Of a DNA stretch of 64,000 nucleotides, positions 56,115 through 64,000 are shown in pieces. A program made the translations under genes and the position numbers. Source of the stretch: Diplonema papillatum (Eukaryota > Euglenozoa > Diplonemea > Diplonemida > Diplonemidae). Where the stretch lies: contig JAPJBO010000061.1 of assembly GCA_030068145.1 (NCBI GenBank), positions 124,001 to 188,000 on the forward strand, read 5' to 3'. Under the pieces are notes generated by a model, which saw only the letters and a list, made by a program, of their open reading frames with translations, did no database searches and was not told the DNA's origin. How positions within the stretch are numbered: position 1 is the first letter of the stretch; the number at the start of each line of letters is the position of its first letter.

Positions 56115-56350
56115 TTGATTCGCTTTTATTTGCTTTTATTCGCCTTTATTTGCTTACAAAAAAGGCGAATAATGAGCAAATCGAAAAGCAAAATAAAAGC
56201 AAATCATTGATTTGCATACTATGGTACTACTATACTGGGTTTATTTGCTTACAAAAAAGGCGAATAATGAGCAAATCGAAAAGCAAAATTTTTTTTGAAA
56301 AGCAAAATAAAAGCAAATCATTGATTTGCATACTATGGTACTACTATACT
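56115..56350. repeat. AT-rich inverted and direct repeat
   Basis: Two direct copies of a unit (TTTATTTGCTTACAAAAAAG to GTACTACTATACTGG, about 56145-56238 and 56239-56351), each containing TTTGC/GCAAA inverted words. Confidence 0.8.
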
Positions 56351-56849
56351 GGTATGCATGTCGTACATCTGTAGTATCAGTGCGTGTGCGGCTGTTGCTT
56401 ACTGCCGGCCATTCGACTTATGTAAAGCGCGCTCTCATTTCCTGTTGGTGCTACCATCGGCTCCCGCTTTCTTCCGGGCCTTCTTGCAAGGTGTGCCCCC
56501 CATGAATGAAGAGGGGAGCTGTTACGAAGAAGAGGAATCCAACTGGCTAAATAACCCGTTGCATTTCGCTTCATCGCAGCGTTGGCGAGTGGAATACGAT
56601 TTGGGATGCCTGCGACTGACACCAAGTTCACGTAAAAAAAGTGGCAACTTTTGGCAGCATCCAATTCGAGCAGGTCAGACCCAGATGAGACCAGGTTATA
56701 TAAATATGCGGGTTAAGGATCTGTCCGTACGTCCGTGTGTGCTAAATTTCGCCTTTGCTGAAAAAGAAAATCTAAAATACTCGACGTAGCTGCTTCGACT
56801 CCGAATGGAAGGGGGGAAATATAGAGGTAAGGGGCAAATACAATACAAA

Positions 56850-57135
56850 CACAATCTGATTTGTTCTTCGCTTACACCACCGTCCGCGGAAGCGCCGGCA
56901 TCCCCCGCCAAACGGATAATCGGCCGCAGCCGACCATTGTCCGGACGAAAATGGAAAGCGGACGGAACTTGGAGCCCCGTCGCCTGCTTCACCCACTCCA
57001 CCGCGGCCTCCCTGCTCCACTTCATCCCCTTTGTTCTTCGCATACACCAGGAGCCCCGTCGCCTGCTTCACCCACTCCACCGCGGCCTCCCTGCTCCACT
57101 TCATCCCCTTTTGTTCTTCGCTTACACCACCGTGT
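56850..57135 (-). other. Possible exon with a 79-bp tandem duplication
   Basis: The minus strand reads KWSREAAVEWVKQATGLQVP then RPDNGRLRPIIRLAGDAGA, followed by a good donor GTGTAAGC near 56880. A 79-bp segment holding the start (GGAGCCCCGTCGCCTGCTTC on the plus strand) is duplicated at 56971 and 57050. 79 is not a multiple of three, so at most one copy can be in frame. The flanking GTTCTTCGCTTACACCACCG belongs to a dispersed repeat (also 40208). The gene reading is weak. Confidence 0.25.
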
Positions 57136-57682
57136 GTTGTTTTCTCACTCAGGACTTTTGACCTGTTGTGTTTGTGTGATTTGTCGTGTAGGGGTAGACC
57201 CGCATGACCTCACGTCCGTTCAACACGTGGTTCGGTAGTTACAGCACTTTGGAATCCCTTCTGTTCTTTGTCGGGCAGCATCGTCGAGCATTTCCTTTCA
57301 AGCTGGCGCTTATGTAAAAAGAATCCTGGAAAAAAAAGTTCAAAAATCCATTTTCCTAGGCTCGTTTGGAATGCGTTCTTAGCCAAACCCTCGGAACAAC
57401 AAGGCTCCTCAGTGCGCCACGCCTGCCAGTCCGTACGGACTCGTATTGACCCGGGTGGAGACGCGGGATCTGGATGTGCATTTGGAAGTTGCCGTTCGCC
57501 GAAGCTAGTCGTGGCTGCCCTGAGTAACTCACTCAAACCCCCGAAAACAAATGCCTGCAGTCCCGCGAAGGAGATTCGATGTCGGCCCTCAGTGCTATGA
57601 TTGCTAGCACCGAACACGAGAAGGCAAAATTCTGCCCAAACCCTAAACTAAGATTATCTTCTCTGAACAGCAAAGGACATAC
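57136..57682. repeat. Dispersed repeat and unassigned sequence
   Basis: 57110-57300 matches 40208-40400. 57500-57560 shares CGAACGGCAACTTC (inverted relative to others) with 61890. No RPC8 exon was recognised. Confidence 0.45.
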
Positions 57683-57844
57683 ATCTCATTTTCATGGAAC
57701 GGCGACTTCGTCGCGGTGTCGAACTCGGTCGAGACAACCTGCACACGCGCCATCTGGTCTAGTTCCAAGTAATTGCGCTCGCAGCCGTCACCCTCTCCGT
57801 CTTCATGCTCCAGCTCATTGGTCCATAGCTTCTCCTCGGTGTCA
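57683..57844 (-). CDS. RPC8: RNA polymerase III subunit RPC8, exon 3
   Basis: 162 bp: one base, 53 codons (DTEEKLWTNELEHEDGEGDG ... NYLELDQMARVQVVSTEFDT), two bases. Acceptor ATGTAG at 57845, donor GTATGT at 57682. The split Phe codon joins exon 2 so that KAVFDTEEKLW aligns with the AKFDEAEQVWVW region of human POLR3H. The C-terminal exon expected next (usually ending with Trp residues) was not found. Confidence 0.82.
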
Positions 57845-57978
57845 CTACATTGGGGGTGTGATTGGTTGCCGGGGAACGCTGTGCTGGCAGGGTCTAGTTC
57901 CAAGATTCGGCCGGTTTGCTTCTTTTCGTTTTTGGAGTTCGCTTGAGGATCCGGGGCTTTAAAGTCTGGTATTCGTAA

Positions 57979-58275
57979 AGAATGTCTGACCAACCCAAAA
58001 CTTGGGAAGAGGGTCCTCAGGTGTGTTCTGTTGCCGCACCAACACTTGTACAAAGACTGCTTCTGGTTTACAAAGTCTCGACCGTAGTTGCGTGCGTAGA
58101 GGTGGAGAGTCTTTCGTTTCGTGAGCTGTGTGGTCTCTTTCTGACCAACCCAAAACTTGGGAAGAGGGTCCTCAGATGTGTTCTGTTGCCGCACCAACAT
58201 TTGTACAAGGACTGTTTCTGGTTTACAAAGTCTCGACCGTAGTTGCGTGCGTAGGTGGAGAGTCTTACGCTTCGT
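57979..58275. repeat. 155-bp direct duplication in RPC8 intron 2
   Basis: TCTGACCAACCCAAAACTTG occurs at 57985 and 58140, and the whole segment through GTCTCGACCGTAGTTGCGTG is repeated with few changes. Open frames here are intronic. Confidence 0.85.
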
Positions 58276-58565
58276 GAGTTGTTATGACCATCGGGCCATA
58301 CTAGCGGTTGTGTTTGCGGTGTGCGGTGAAGGTCCGCGGCTTGAAGTAGAAACCGTCTGAAGCGATCGTCGGGAAGAGACGCGTAGTTTTGGTTCACTGT
58401 TTTCTTGTTGAAAACAAAGGCTTCGGTCCTGCCGACCCGGCCGCATATAACTGCCACTCAGGAGAAACCGCGGCATATTTCCATCCACGATGGAAAGATG
58501 TCACGGAACTTCCGCTCGAAACGTGTCGTGTAAGACTAAGCTAAACTACAAATAACGCTGCATAC

Positions 58566-58759
58566 AAAACAGCCTTCTGCCTCAGGTTGCAGGGGGGCAC
58601 CCACACGTCCGAGAAGAAACCGACGTCCACGCGAATGCCCTTCTCGAGGGAAGACTCGACGATGCGACCCTTCAAGACTTCGCCGTGAAATGGCCGGAAC
58701 ACCACCATCCGAAACGTGACCGTCGAGAACGACGCGCCGTCACCAGGGTGCAGCAGCGC
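58566..58759 (-). CDS. RPC8: RNA polymerase III subunit RPC8, exon 2
   Basis: 194 bp: 64 codons plus TT. It encodes ALLHPGDGASFSTVTFRMVV, FRPFHGEVLKGRI and VDVGFFSDVWVPP, the core that in this family joins the tip domain to the S1-like OB fold. Acceptor CAACACAG at 58760, donor GTATGC at 58565. Confidence 0.92.
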
Positions 58760-59389
58760 CTGTGTTGTGTCGAGGAAAGGAAGTTGAAGCGCGGTTAACA
58801 GTGAATCGGTGGTGTCACCTGATTGAGGGGGGTAATCTCAGGGCCACCCACGTGATAAAGCCGTTAAGCATTGGGAACTTTTCAGTACATGGACCACATG
58901 GATCAGCGTGCACCGTTAGCCGTTAAGCAGCGGCTGCCGGCTTATCCCGTGACACCTTTTCGAGAATCGGTGGTTCGTCTGATCGGATTCCAGCTTTGCC
59001 GAGTTTGTTCCGGGTTTGTGCCTGGGCGTTTGCCAGGTTTGCCGGGTTTTGCGCCGGATCTGTGCCTGGTTTGTGCCGAGGTCTCGGATTCGACGAGAGG
59101 GTGTGGTAAGATCACCAGTGGTATCATTAATTGGCGTTGTGTCGGTCACTCAGAGCAATGAGTGACAGGTATGTTCGCGGACGTTGGTGCATGTGTTGGC
59201 GGTGGCCATTCGTCCCAGCGGATGACACGTATGCAAATCGGATTACAGGTAGGCTGGTGTGTGTATGTTGGCGCATTGATTTGGCCATTCGTAGCGTGTG
59301 GGGGAGCAACCGTTGACATTCGTATACTCGCAGTCCACGCCGTTCCATTCTTGCTCGCTGCCGACAAACAGTTTGATAAAGGAGCATAC

Positions 59390-59557
59390 ATCCGAATACG
59401 AGATTACGTCGTACACGCAGATGCAAAGACCGACTTTCGGCACGACGCGACCGGCGTATTTTTCATTGATCGAGCTCGTGAGCGCCGACGTGCAGTCCTT
59501 GTCAAACAACTCGGGCACAAGCTTGACCGCATCTTTAAGCACGCTTAGGATGAACAT
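59390..59557 (-). CDS. RPC8: RNA polymerase III subunit RPC8, exon 1 and gene overview
   Basis: ATG at 59557, 56 codons, donor GTATGC at 59389. It encodes MFILSVLKDAVKLVPELFDK and ends GLCICVYDVISYSD, the SHS2 tip domain of the Rpb7/RPC8 family. YSD joins in phase 0 to ALLHPGDG of exon 2. The wording of all three exons fits RPC8/POLR3H (the stalk subunit of RNA polymerase III) better than Rpb7 of Pol II. Exons 1-3 give 174 codons and two bases; human POLR3H has 204 residues, so a short last exon is missing. Introns are 630 and 721 bp. Confidence 0.93.
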
Positions 59558-59989
59558 GGTGCTCTATACGCTGAGAGAAAGAGAGACAGGGTGTGCGAGT
59601 GCCTGTGCGTGCGCGAGAACCACCCCAGCCCTACCACACGGGAGACGGTTCGCTCGCCACTCGTTCCTTCTACGGGTTCCCACTCTTCCCCCGCCCTCCT
59701 CCCGCAGTTCTCCTGTACAAACGCCTACTACATATCACACGGACGAAAAACACAGCAAGAGTTCCTTTGTAGCCAGGCAGGTAGCAAAACAGACGGGTTG
59801 CCGTGTGCAGATGCCTGTGCCCTTCAAGGCCGAAGCACTCACTCTTATCAGCCAAGGCACTGCTCCCGTATTTGGTCCCGTATTTGCGGGGGTAAAAACA
59901 CTTTTCCGTTTGAGCCAGATTCACGAACCTGGATCTCTGGGATGACTTCCAAAGGAGAAAGAGCTGTGCCCGTTGACTAGAAGGGATCT

Positions 59990-60350
59990 CATTAGTTCAT
60001 GCATGCGCGTCTTTAGCGTTTATTGTGGTTTAGAGGTTCGGTGTTGGGTCTCCGGTTGACCATTGAGGCTGCGAGGCGGGTAGTATGAGGGATGTAGGTA
60101 TGATTATACACTTTAACAACGGCTAGCCAAGTGTGTAAGTGTTGCGACCGACACCGCAAAGATGAAATACGCTTTGAACTTAGTCTTTAAACAGAAGACG
60201 GGGCATTTTTTTGGCTACCTTAAGAAAGTCATAGTGATTCCCGCCGTTTACCCGCGCTTGACCTGATCTCTCCGCAGTGACATTCAGGGCACTGGTAGAA
60301 GTCACATTCACAACTCCACTCGCTGTAGATGAAGCGAAATGCTGCGGTTT
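59990..60350 (-). rRNA. 28S rRNA fragment interrupted by a GTC-core element
   Basis: On the plus strand TTCATGCATGCGCGTCTTTA, then (after the insertion) AGACGGGGCATTTTTTTGGC, TACCTTAAGAAAGTCATAGT and CCGCCGTTTACCCGCGCTTG are the complement of a conserved 28S region. The uninterrupted order is seen in the second copy at 61610-61760. Confidence 0.85.
60016..60182 (+). mobile_element. GTC-core element with 7-bp target duplication
   Basis: 167 bp inserted into a 28S fragment and flanked by GTCTTTA on both sides (60009-60015 and 60183-60189). The same place is uninterrupted in the 28S fragment at 61630. This defines the ends of the family: GCGTTTATTGTGGTTTAGAG at the left and ATACGCTTTGAACTTA at the right. 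There is no poly(A) and no coding capacity. It is a non-autonomous element of unknown class. Confidence 0.85.
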
Positions 60351-61599
60351 AATTGACCAGTTGGATTCCTCTGGTCGTAACATGGCACTTCATTGCAGAC
60401 TTAGCCTCGTTGCTCAGGTGTTCTAGCGATTGCATGGGTTGACCCTTCTTGGTAGCAGAGCGGCAACAAAAGTGGTGAAACACAAAGAAACTCAGCTGAG
60501 GCAAATGGTTCATTCTCGAACCGACTACATCGGGCGAAGCACGTTGGGGGGGATTGCAAGAACGTGCTTGGAATGGGTATGTGCTCAACACCGCACTGGT
60601 CCCGTCTGCGCCGTGTTTCGGTCCTTTAAGCCACGGACACATAAGGCGGACCATCATCAGCGTGGAACCTGAGTGTCCGCAGACAGGACTGCGGTGTGAG
60701 TCTGGTTTGTCAGGCGGCTGATCGTAGCTCGTCACAGCCAGGACCACCCGTGCTACTAGAGCACACGTTGGGGGGGGGGGATACATTTCAGTGAACACCA
60801 ACCATAGAGGATCGAGTGAAAGAGGTTGTCGAACGCCACTAACCCCAGATTTCCTTACGTTCGCGCTCGAAGGCATCGACTGCACTCGTCAATGGATGCG
60901 TGGCTGTGTAAACCCGGGTGAGCAAGAGCCTTGGAGGGGGGTTTGCAAAGAACGTGCTTGGAGTGGATGTGCTCAGCACCGCACTGGTCCCGTCTGCGCC
61001 GTGGTTCGGTCCTTTACGCCACAGACACATGAGGCGGACCATCATCAGCGCGCCTGAGTGCCAGCAGACAGGACAGTGTTTGCCAGGCAGCTGTTCGTGT
61101 CACAGCCAGCGAGTCACAGGGAAAAGCCCCCTACGACCTTGTTGAGCATTTAGTCAAGAAAAACACGGCCCCGCCCTGATTGTGACTGCGACTCGCTAGA
61201 ACGCACTGACTTGTCTTCTTCTTACGGCGGAGTTAAAAGTGCTCAGCGCAGCTGATCCCCTCGATCGAACCGCGAATAATCGAAGGTGGCATCAATTTGC
61301 CCCCAGCAACGTCAGGCAAGAGCGGTGGAGTATGGTTAAAGGTAAAACAGTTTTGTCCCCTGAGGGGGGTAATCTCAGGGCCGCCCACGTGGGTAAAGCC
61401 GTTGGGAAACCCCACGTTCTTTTTGGTTGAGCGCTGTTCGCCTACCACTGGATCTTGGCTGAGCGTTTCCAAGCCAGAGGGAGAGCCCATCGGGCCAGCG
61501 CATGCCGGCAGCAATACGGGAATTCCCGTTTCTAGCCTGGTATCTATGGTTGTTCGATCTTACAGTGTCGTGACTGCTGTGTAGCCAACTTGTAGGTTA
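60351..61599. repeat. Block of dispersed repeats
   Basis: 60548-60660 and 60940-61050 are copies of the segment at 49085-49205 (GAACGTGCTTGGAATGGG to GGCGGACCATCATC). 60708-60770 and 61085-61225 are copies of 34001-34180 (CGTCACAGCCAGGACCACCC; GATTGTGACTGCGACTCGCT). No gene is seen. Confidence 0.7.
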
Positions 61600-61775
61600 G
61601 GACAAAGGGAATCGCATTGATCCATTCATGCGCGTCTTTAATGAGAAGACGAGGCATCTGGCTCCCTTAAATGAGTCATAGTTACCCCCGCCGTTTACCC
61701 GCGCTTGACCTGATCTCTCAGCGTTGTCATTCAGTACACTGGGCAGAAGCCGCATTCCACCGCTGTGACGAAGCG
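61600..61775 (-). rRNA. 28S rRNA fragment (not functional)
   Basis: Plus strand: TTGATCCATTCATGCGCGTC, GACGAGGCATCTGGC, GAGTCATAGTTACCCCCGCC, GTTTACCCGCGCTTGACCTG and CACTGGGCAGAAGC, complement of the 3' part of 28S. It is the same region as 59990-60350 but without the insertion. Confidence 0.88.
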
Positions 61776-61970
61776 AAATGCTGTGGTTTGATCGGATTTT
61801 GGCTGAGCGTCTGCAAGCTGGAACCCAGCCTAGAGGAGTGCGTGAGTTACTCAGGCACATCGGAGATACTGGCGGGCCACGACGAGCTTCGGCGAACGGC
61901 AACTTCTAAGTTCACGTCCAGATCCGGCTTTTTTACACCAGTCCACGCGGCCAGCTGTGGGAGATCACTT

Positions 61971-62720
61971 GGGCATCCGTCCTTGCATCTGCGTGAAGGG
62001 ACTCTCTACTTCTACGATTCTGGCAACGCGGCGGGTGTGCGGCGCGTTGAGGGAGAACTGCGTGCCTTCGGTGTCCTGCAGCAGCGCCCAGGCACATCGG
62101 ATATACTGGCGGGCCACGACTAGCTTAATTCACAGATCCGGCTTCGGTTTTTACACCAGTACACGCGGTCAACCGTCGCTTGGGCATCCGTCCTTGCATC
62201 TGCGTGGCGGGACTCCCTACTTCACGATTCTGGCAACGCGGCGGGTGTGCGGCGCGTTGAGGGAGAACTGCGTGCCTTCGGTGTCCTGCAGCAGCGCCCA
62301 GGCAGCGGGCCACGACTAGCTTAATTCACGTCCAGATCCGGCTTTGGTTTTTACACCAGTACACGCGGTCAACCGTAGCTTGGGCATCCGTCCTTGCATC
62401 TGCGTGGCGGGACTCCCTACTTCACGATTCTGGCAACGCGGCGGGTGTGCGGCGCGTTGAGGGAGAACTGCGTGCCTTCGGTGTCCTGCAGCAGCGCCCA
62501 GGCAGCGGGCCACGACTAGCTTAATTCACGTCCAGATCCGGCTTTGGTTTTTACACCAGTACACGCGGTCAACCGTAGCTTGGGCATCCGTCCTTGCATC
62601 TGCGTGGTGGGACTCCCTACTTCACGATTCTGGCAACGCGGCGGGTGTGCGGCGCGTTGAGGGAGAACTGCGCGCCTTCGATGTCCTGCAGCAGCGCCTC
62701 CGCCGCTTCATGGGAGAGGG
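61971..62720 (-). repeat. About 200-bp tandem repeat built from the COMM gene 3' end
   Basis: GGGCATCCGTCCTTGCATCT occurs at 61971, 62182, 62382 and 62582 (periods 211, 200, 200). Each unit contains the complement of the COMM gene's last 70 coding bases (CTGCAGGACA ... CCGCGTTGCCAGAATCGTGA) plus 130 bp of 3' flank. The rightmost unit is the gene's own end. The others are downstream copies of it. Confidence 0.9.
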
Positions 62721-62892
62721 TCAGCCACCGGCTGCCGATGCCGCCGTCCTGCGTGGTGTAGCTGATCTTCAGCGAGTACTGCGGCTCGCCGCGTGTTTTC
62801 ACATGCATCTGCGAGGTCGGCACCTCGATCCGCCACTCCAAGTCTCGGAACGCCTGGTAGTCAACCACGCGATTCGGGCCCTTTTGCTCCAT
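62617..62892 (-). CDS. Small COMM-domain protein (COMMD6-like)
   Basis: ATG at 62892, stop TAG at 62617; 91 residues. RVVDYQAFRDLEWRIEVPTS and the later WLTLSHEAAEALLQDIEGAQ match the COMM domain (a D-x-x-W-R-[VI] start, then a leucine-rich helix). COMM proteins assemble into the Commander complex for endosomal recycling. The length fits COMMD6, which is little more than the COMM domain. The ATG is preceded by 15 A's; the frame is open further upstream (to about 63015) but without another ATG and Lys-rich, so the start at 62892 is preferred. An upstream exon cannot be excluded. Confidence 0.8.
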   Translation of the reverse strand: MEQKGPNRVVDYQAFRDLEWRIEVPTSQMHVKTRGEPQYSLKISYTTQDGGIGSRWLTLSHEAAEALLQDIEGAQFSLNAPHTRRVARIVK

Positions 62893-63078
62893 TTTTTTTT
62901 TTTTTTTCGCTTTATCGCCTTCGCTCGTTTCTTTCTGTTTCGGTCTGTGCTCCACGCCCTCACCGACCCCCGCCCTCTGCCAGGTTGCCTTGTTTTCGCG
63001 TGATTTCGCGGGCAAGCGTAGACCGAATGAACCGAAGGGCTTTCACTCGGAAGGGGGTCACCCTCTCCCCTGTCGCTT

Positions 63079-63187
63079 CCTTTTTTTTTTTTTCCCCCGA
63101 CGACAACTAGTGTCAGACTAGCCTACCCGAAGGCAGTTGATTCCTTTAGGCAAGATTTCTCTACCGGCGGAAGTTGTTTGGGTTAGG
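63079..63187 (-). repeat. Poly(A)-tailed short retroposon, inverted copy
   Basis: T run then CCCCCGACGACAACTAGTGT ... GGCGGAAGTTGTTTGGGTTA, the complement of the units at 17981-18193. It shows that the unit is dispersed on its own. Confidence 0.75.
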
Positions 63188-63317
63188 GAGGTCACATTTT
63201 TACCTTACCGGGGAAAATCCCCGGTGGTGTCAGCCAAAAGGTCGAAGGTCCCCCCCCCCCCCCCCGGTGGGTTTTTTGTTTGAAAACCCACAAAATGTGC
63301 ATCCAACTTTTTTTTTG

Positions 63318-63400
63318 CCTCATTGGACAGTAGCCCAGTCGCAAGATCACCGCCTTCGAGGCCGACGGTGCACGGTTCGAATCCCGCAGCTGGCATTTTT
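63318..63400 (+). other. tRNA-like sequence (Pol III box A and box B)
   Basis: TAGCCCAGTCGCAAG resembles box A and GGTTCGAATCC is a perfect box B, about 40 bp apart, followed by GCATTTTT, a possible Pol III terminator. The acceptor, anticodon and T stems do not pair properly, so it is not a good tRNA. It may be the head of a tRNA-derived SINE or a tRNA relic. Confidence 0.4.
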
Positions 63401-64000
63401 CTCGAGATCCAATCTTCAATCAATTCCGTCAACCTTGAACTTTTTCCCGGGCGACTGTACAACCTACTGCTGTCGTAGTACTGCTACTCCGTGACGTCAG
63501 TACTGTAGTCCTACAACACCCCAAATCCAGCCTGTCGTTGCATCGAGTCGTCGCTGTCAGTCGGCGCCACCACATTGATGACAATCCCACCTTGACTTTT
63601 TGCACCGCACTTTCTAGCGTTATTTCGTGAGTTTCCCCACCCGGACTCCGCCGACCAAGGAATCCTGGTGTTCATTTTGTCGATAGAAGGCACTCTCGAC
63701 GAGTCTCGTCAAGTCTCGAACCAGCTGAATCGAGGAATCCAGTTGAGCCTTGAGCCTCGAACTTGAGCTTAAATGCCTCCCGTTTCCGTTCCGAATCGAG
63801 GCTCTCGGATTCGGGACGGAAGTTTCATTTGGCAGTAGCTGAGTTAGTAACCGTCATCAAGACATGGGCGTATTCAGTCTGACAGGCATCACACCGTCAT
63901 TCAGTTGCGACCCGGCCTACCGTCGTATCAAGCATTCAAGTCTCATCAACAATCAAGTTTGGATGAACTTCTTCTTCGCAATATTCACGTCATTGGAAGC
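63401..64000. other. Right-edge stretch, nothing assigned
   Basis: Contains GTAGTACTGCTACTCCGTGAC and GTCAGTACTGTAGTCC (inverted words) and a series of TCGAG-rich words at 63690-63800. No gene is supported. Confidence 0.4.

Noticed and set aside
62893..63015. N-terminal extension of the COMM protein
   Set aside because: No ATG, begins only at a TTG codon, and includes a Lys run from poly(A) on the coding strand; the ATG at 62892 gives a normal COMMD6-like length.
63318..63400. A functional tRNA gene
   Set aside because: Boxes A and B are present but the acceptor, anticodon and T stems do not form; listed only as tRNA-like.

Overview
The window looks like a nuclear chromosome segment of a unicellular eukaryote. 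It has spliced protein-coding genes with GT-AG introns, eukaryote-specific proteins (a MAP kinase kinase, two ARF1 GTPases, an RNA polymerase III subunit RPC8, a COMM-domain protein), broken pieces of 18S and 28S rRNA, and a very heavy load of transposable elements. A chromerid-like alveolate would fit the gene and repeat style, but that assignment is inference. There is no bacterial, organellar or viral genome here.

Host genes. All recognised host genes lie on the minus strand. From right to left: a small COMM-domain gene (62892-62617); RPC8/POLR3H (59557 to 57683, three exons found, last exon not found); ARF1 copy 2 (51937-50827, two exons, complete); ARF1 copy 1 (46836-45662, two exons, complete); an unrecognised protein with one membrane segment (36054-35296, perhaps continuing at 35142); and a STE7-like MAP kinase kinase whose first five exons are at 28011-27723, 25186-25084, 21175-21114, 20531-20413 and 1938-1744, running off the left edge. 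Every exon junction used here keeps the reading frame and continues the family alignment across the junction.

Mobile DNA. The 18.5-kb intron between MAPKK exons 4 and 5 is a nest. A TIR element (2507-10930) contains a short dispersed repeat, into which a complete tyrosine-recombinase (YR) retrotransposon has inserted (2730-8388). That element has split direct repeats (A1 - ORFs - B1 - A2 - hairpin satellite - B2). Its empty target site is preserved in another repeat copy at 23391 and shows insertion with no target duplication. The element encodes Gag, a YR and an RT-RNase H. The gag end carries a textbook -1 frameshift heptamer, a UGA-C stop and a stem-loop. Two copies of a non-LTR (LINE) element follow: a degenerate one (11204-13669) and a nearly intact one (14428-17980) with endonuclease, RT and RNase H and a poly(A) tail. 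Other pieces are a LINE 3' fragment (32718-33194), a second LINE family whose polymerase ends in a Cys/His-rich domain (36852-38880, with relics at 39140-40120, 26130-26822, 44080-44668 and 18990-19690), and a hAT element with intact TIRs and 8-bp target duplication (31530-32660).

Repeats. Tandem arrays occur at 3137-3890, 18611-18985, 21290-23190, 24400-24605, 33372-34000, 52438-53060 and 61971-62720. There is a 430-bp GT microsatellite (28285-28715) just upstream of the MAPKK start codon. Small non-coding dispersed elements sharing a GGGTCTCCGG-type core occur about fifteen times, almost all on the plus strand; one is flanked by a 7-bp target duplication inside a 28S fragment. Large parts of 29-35 kb, 40-45 kb and 52-57 kb contain only repeats and nothing I can assign.
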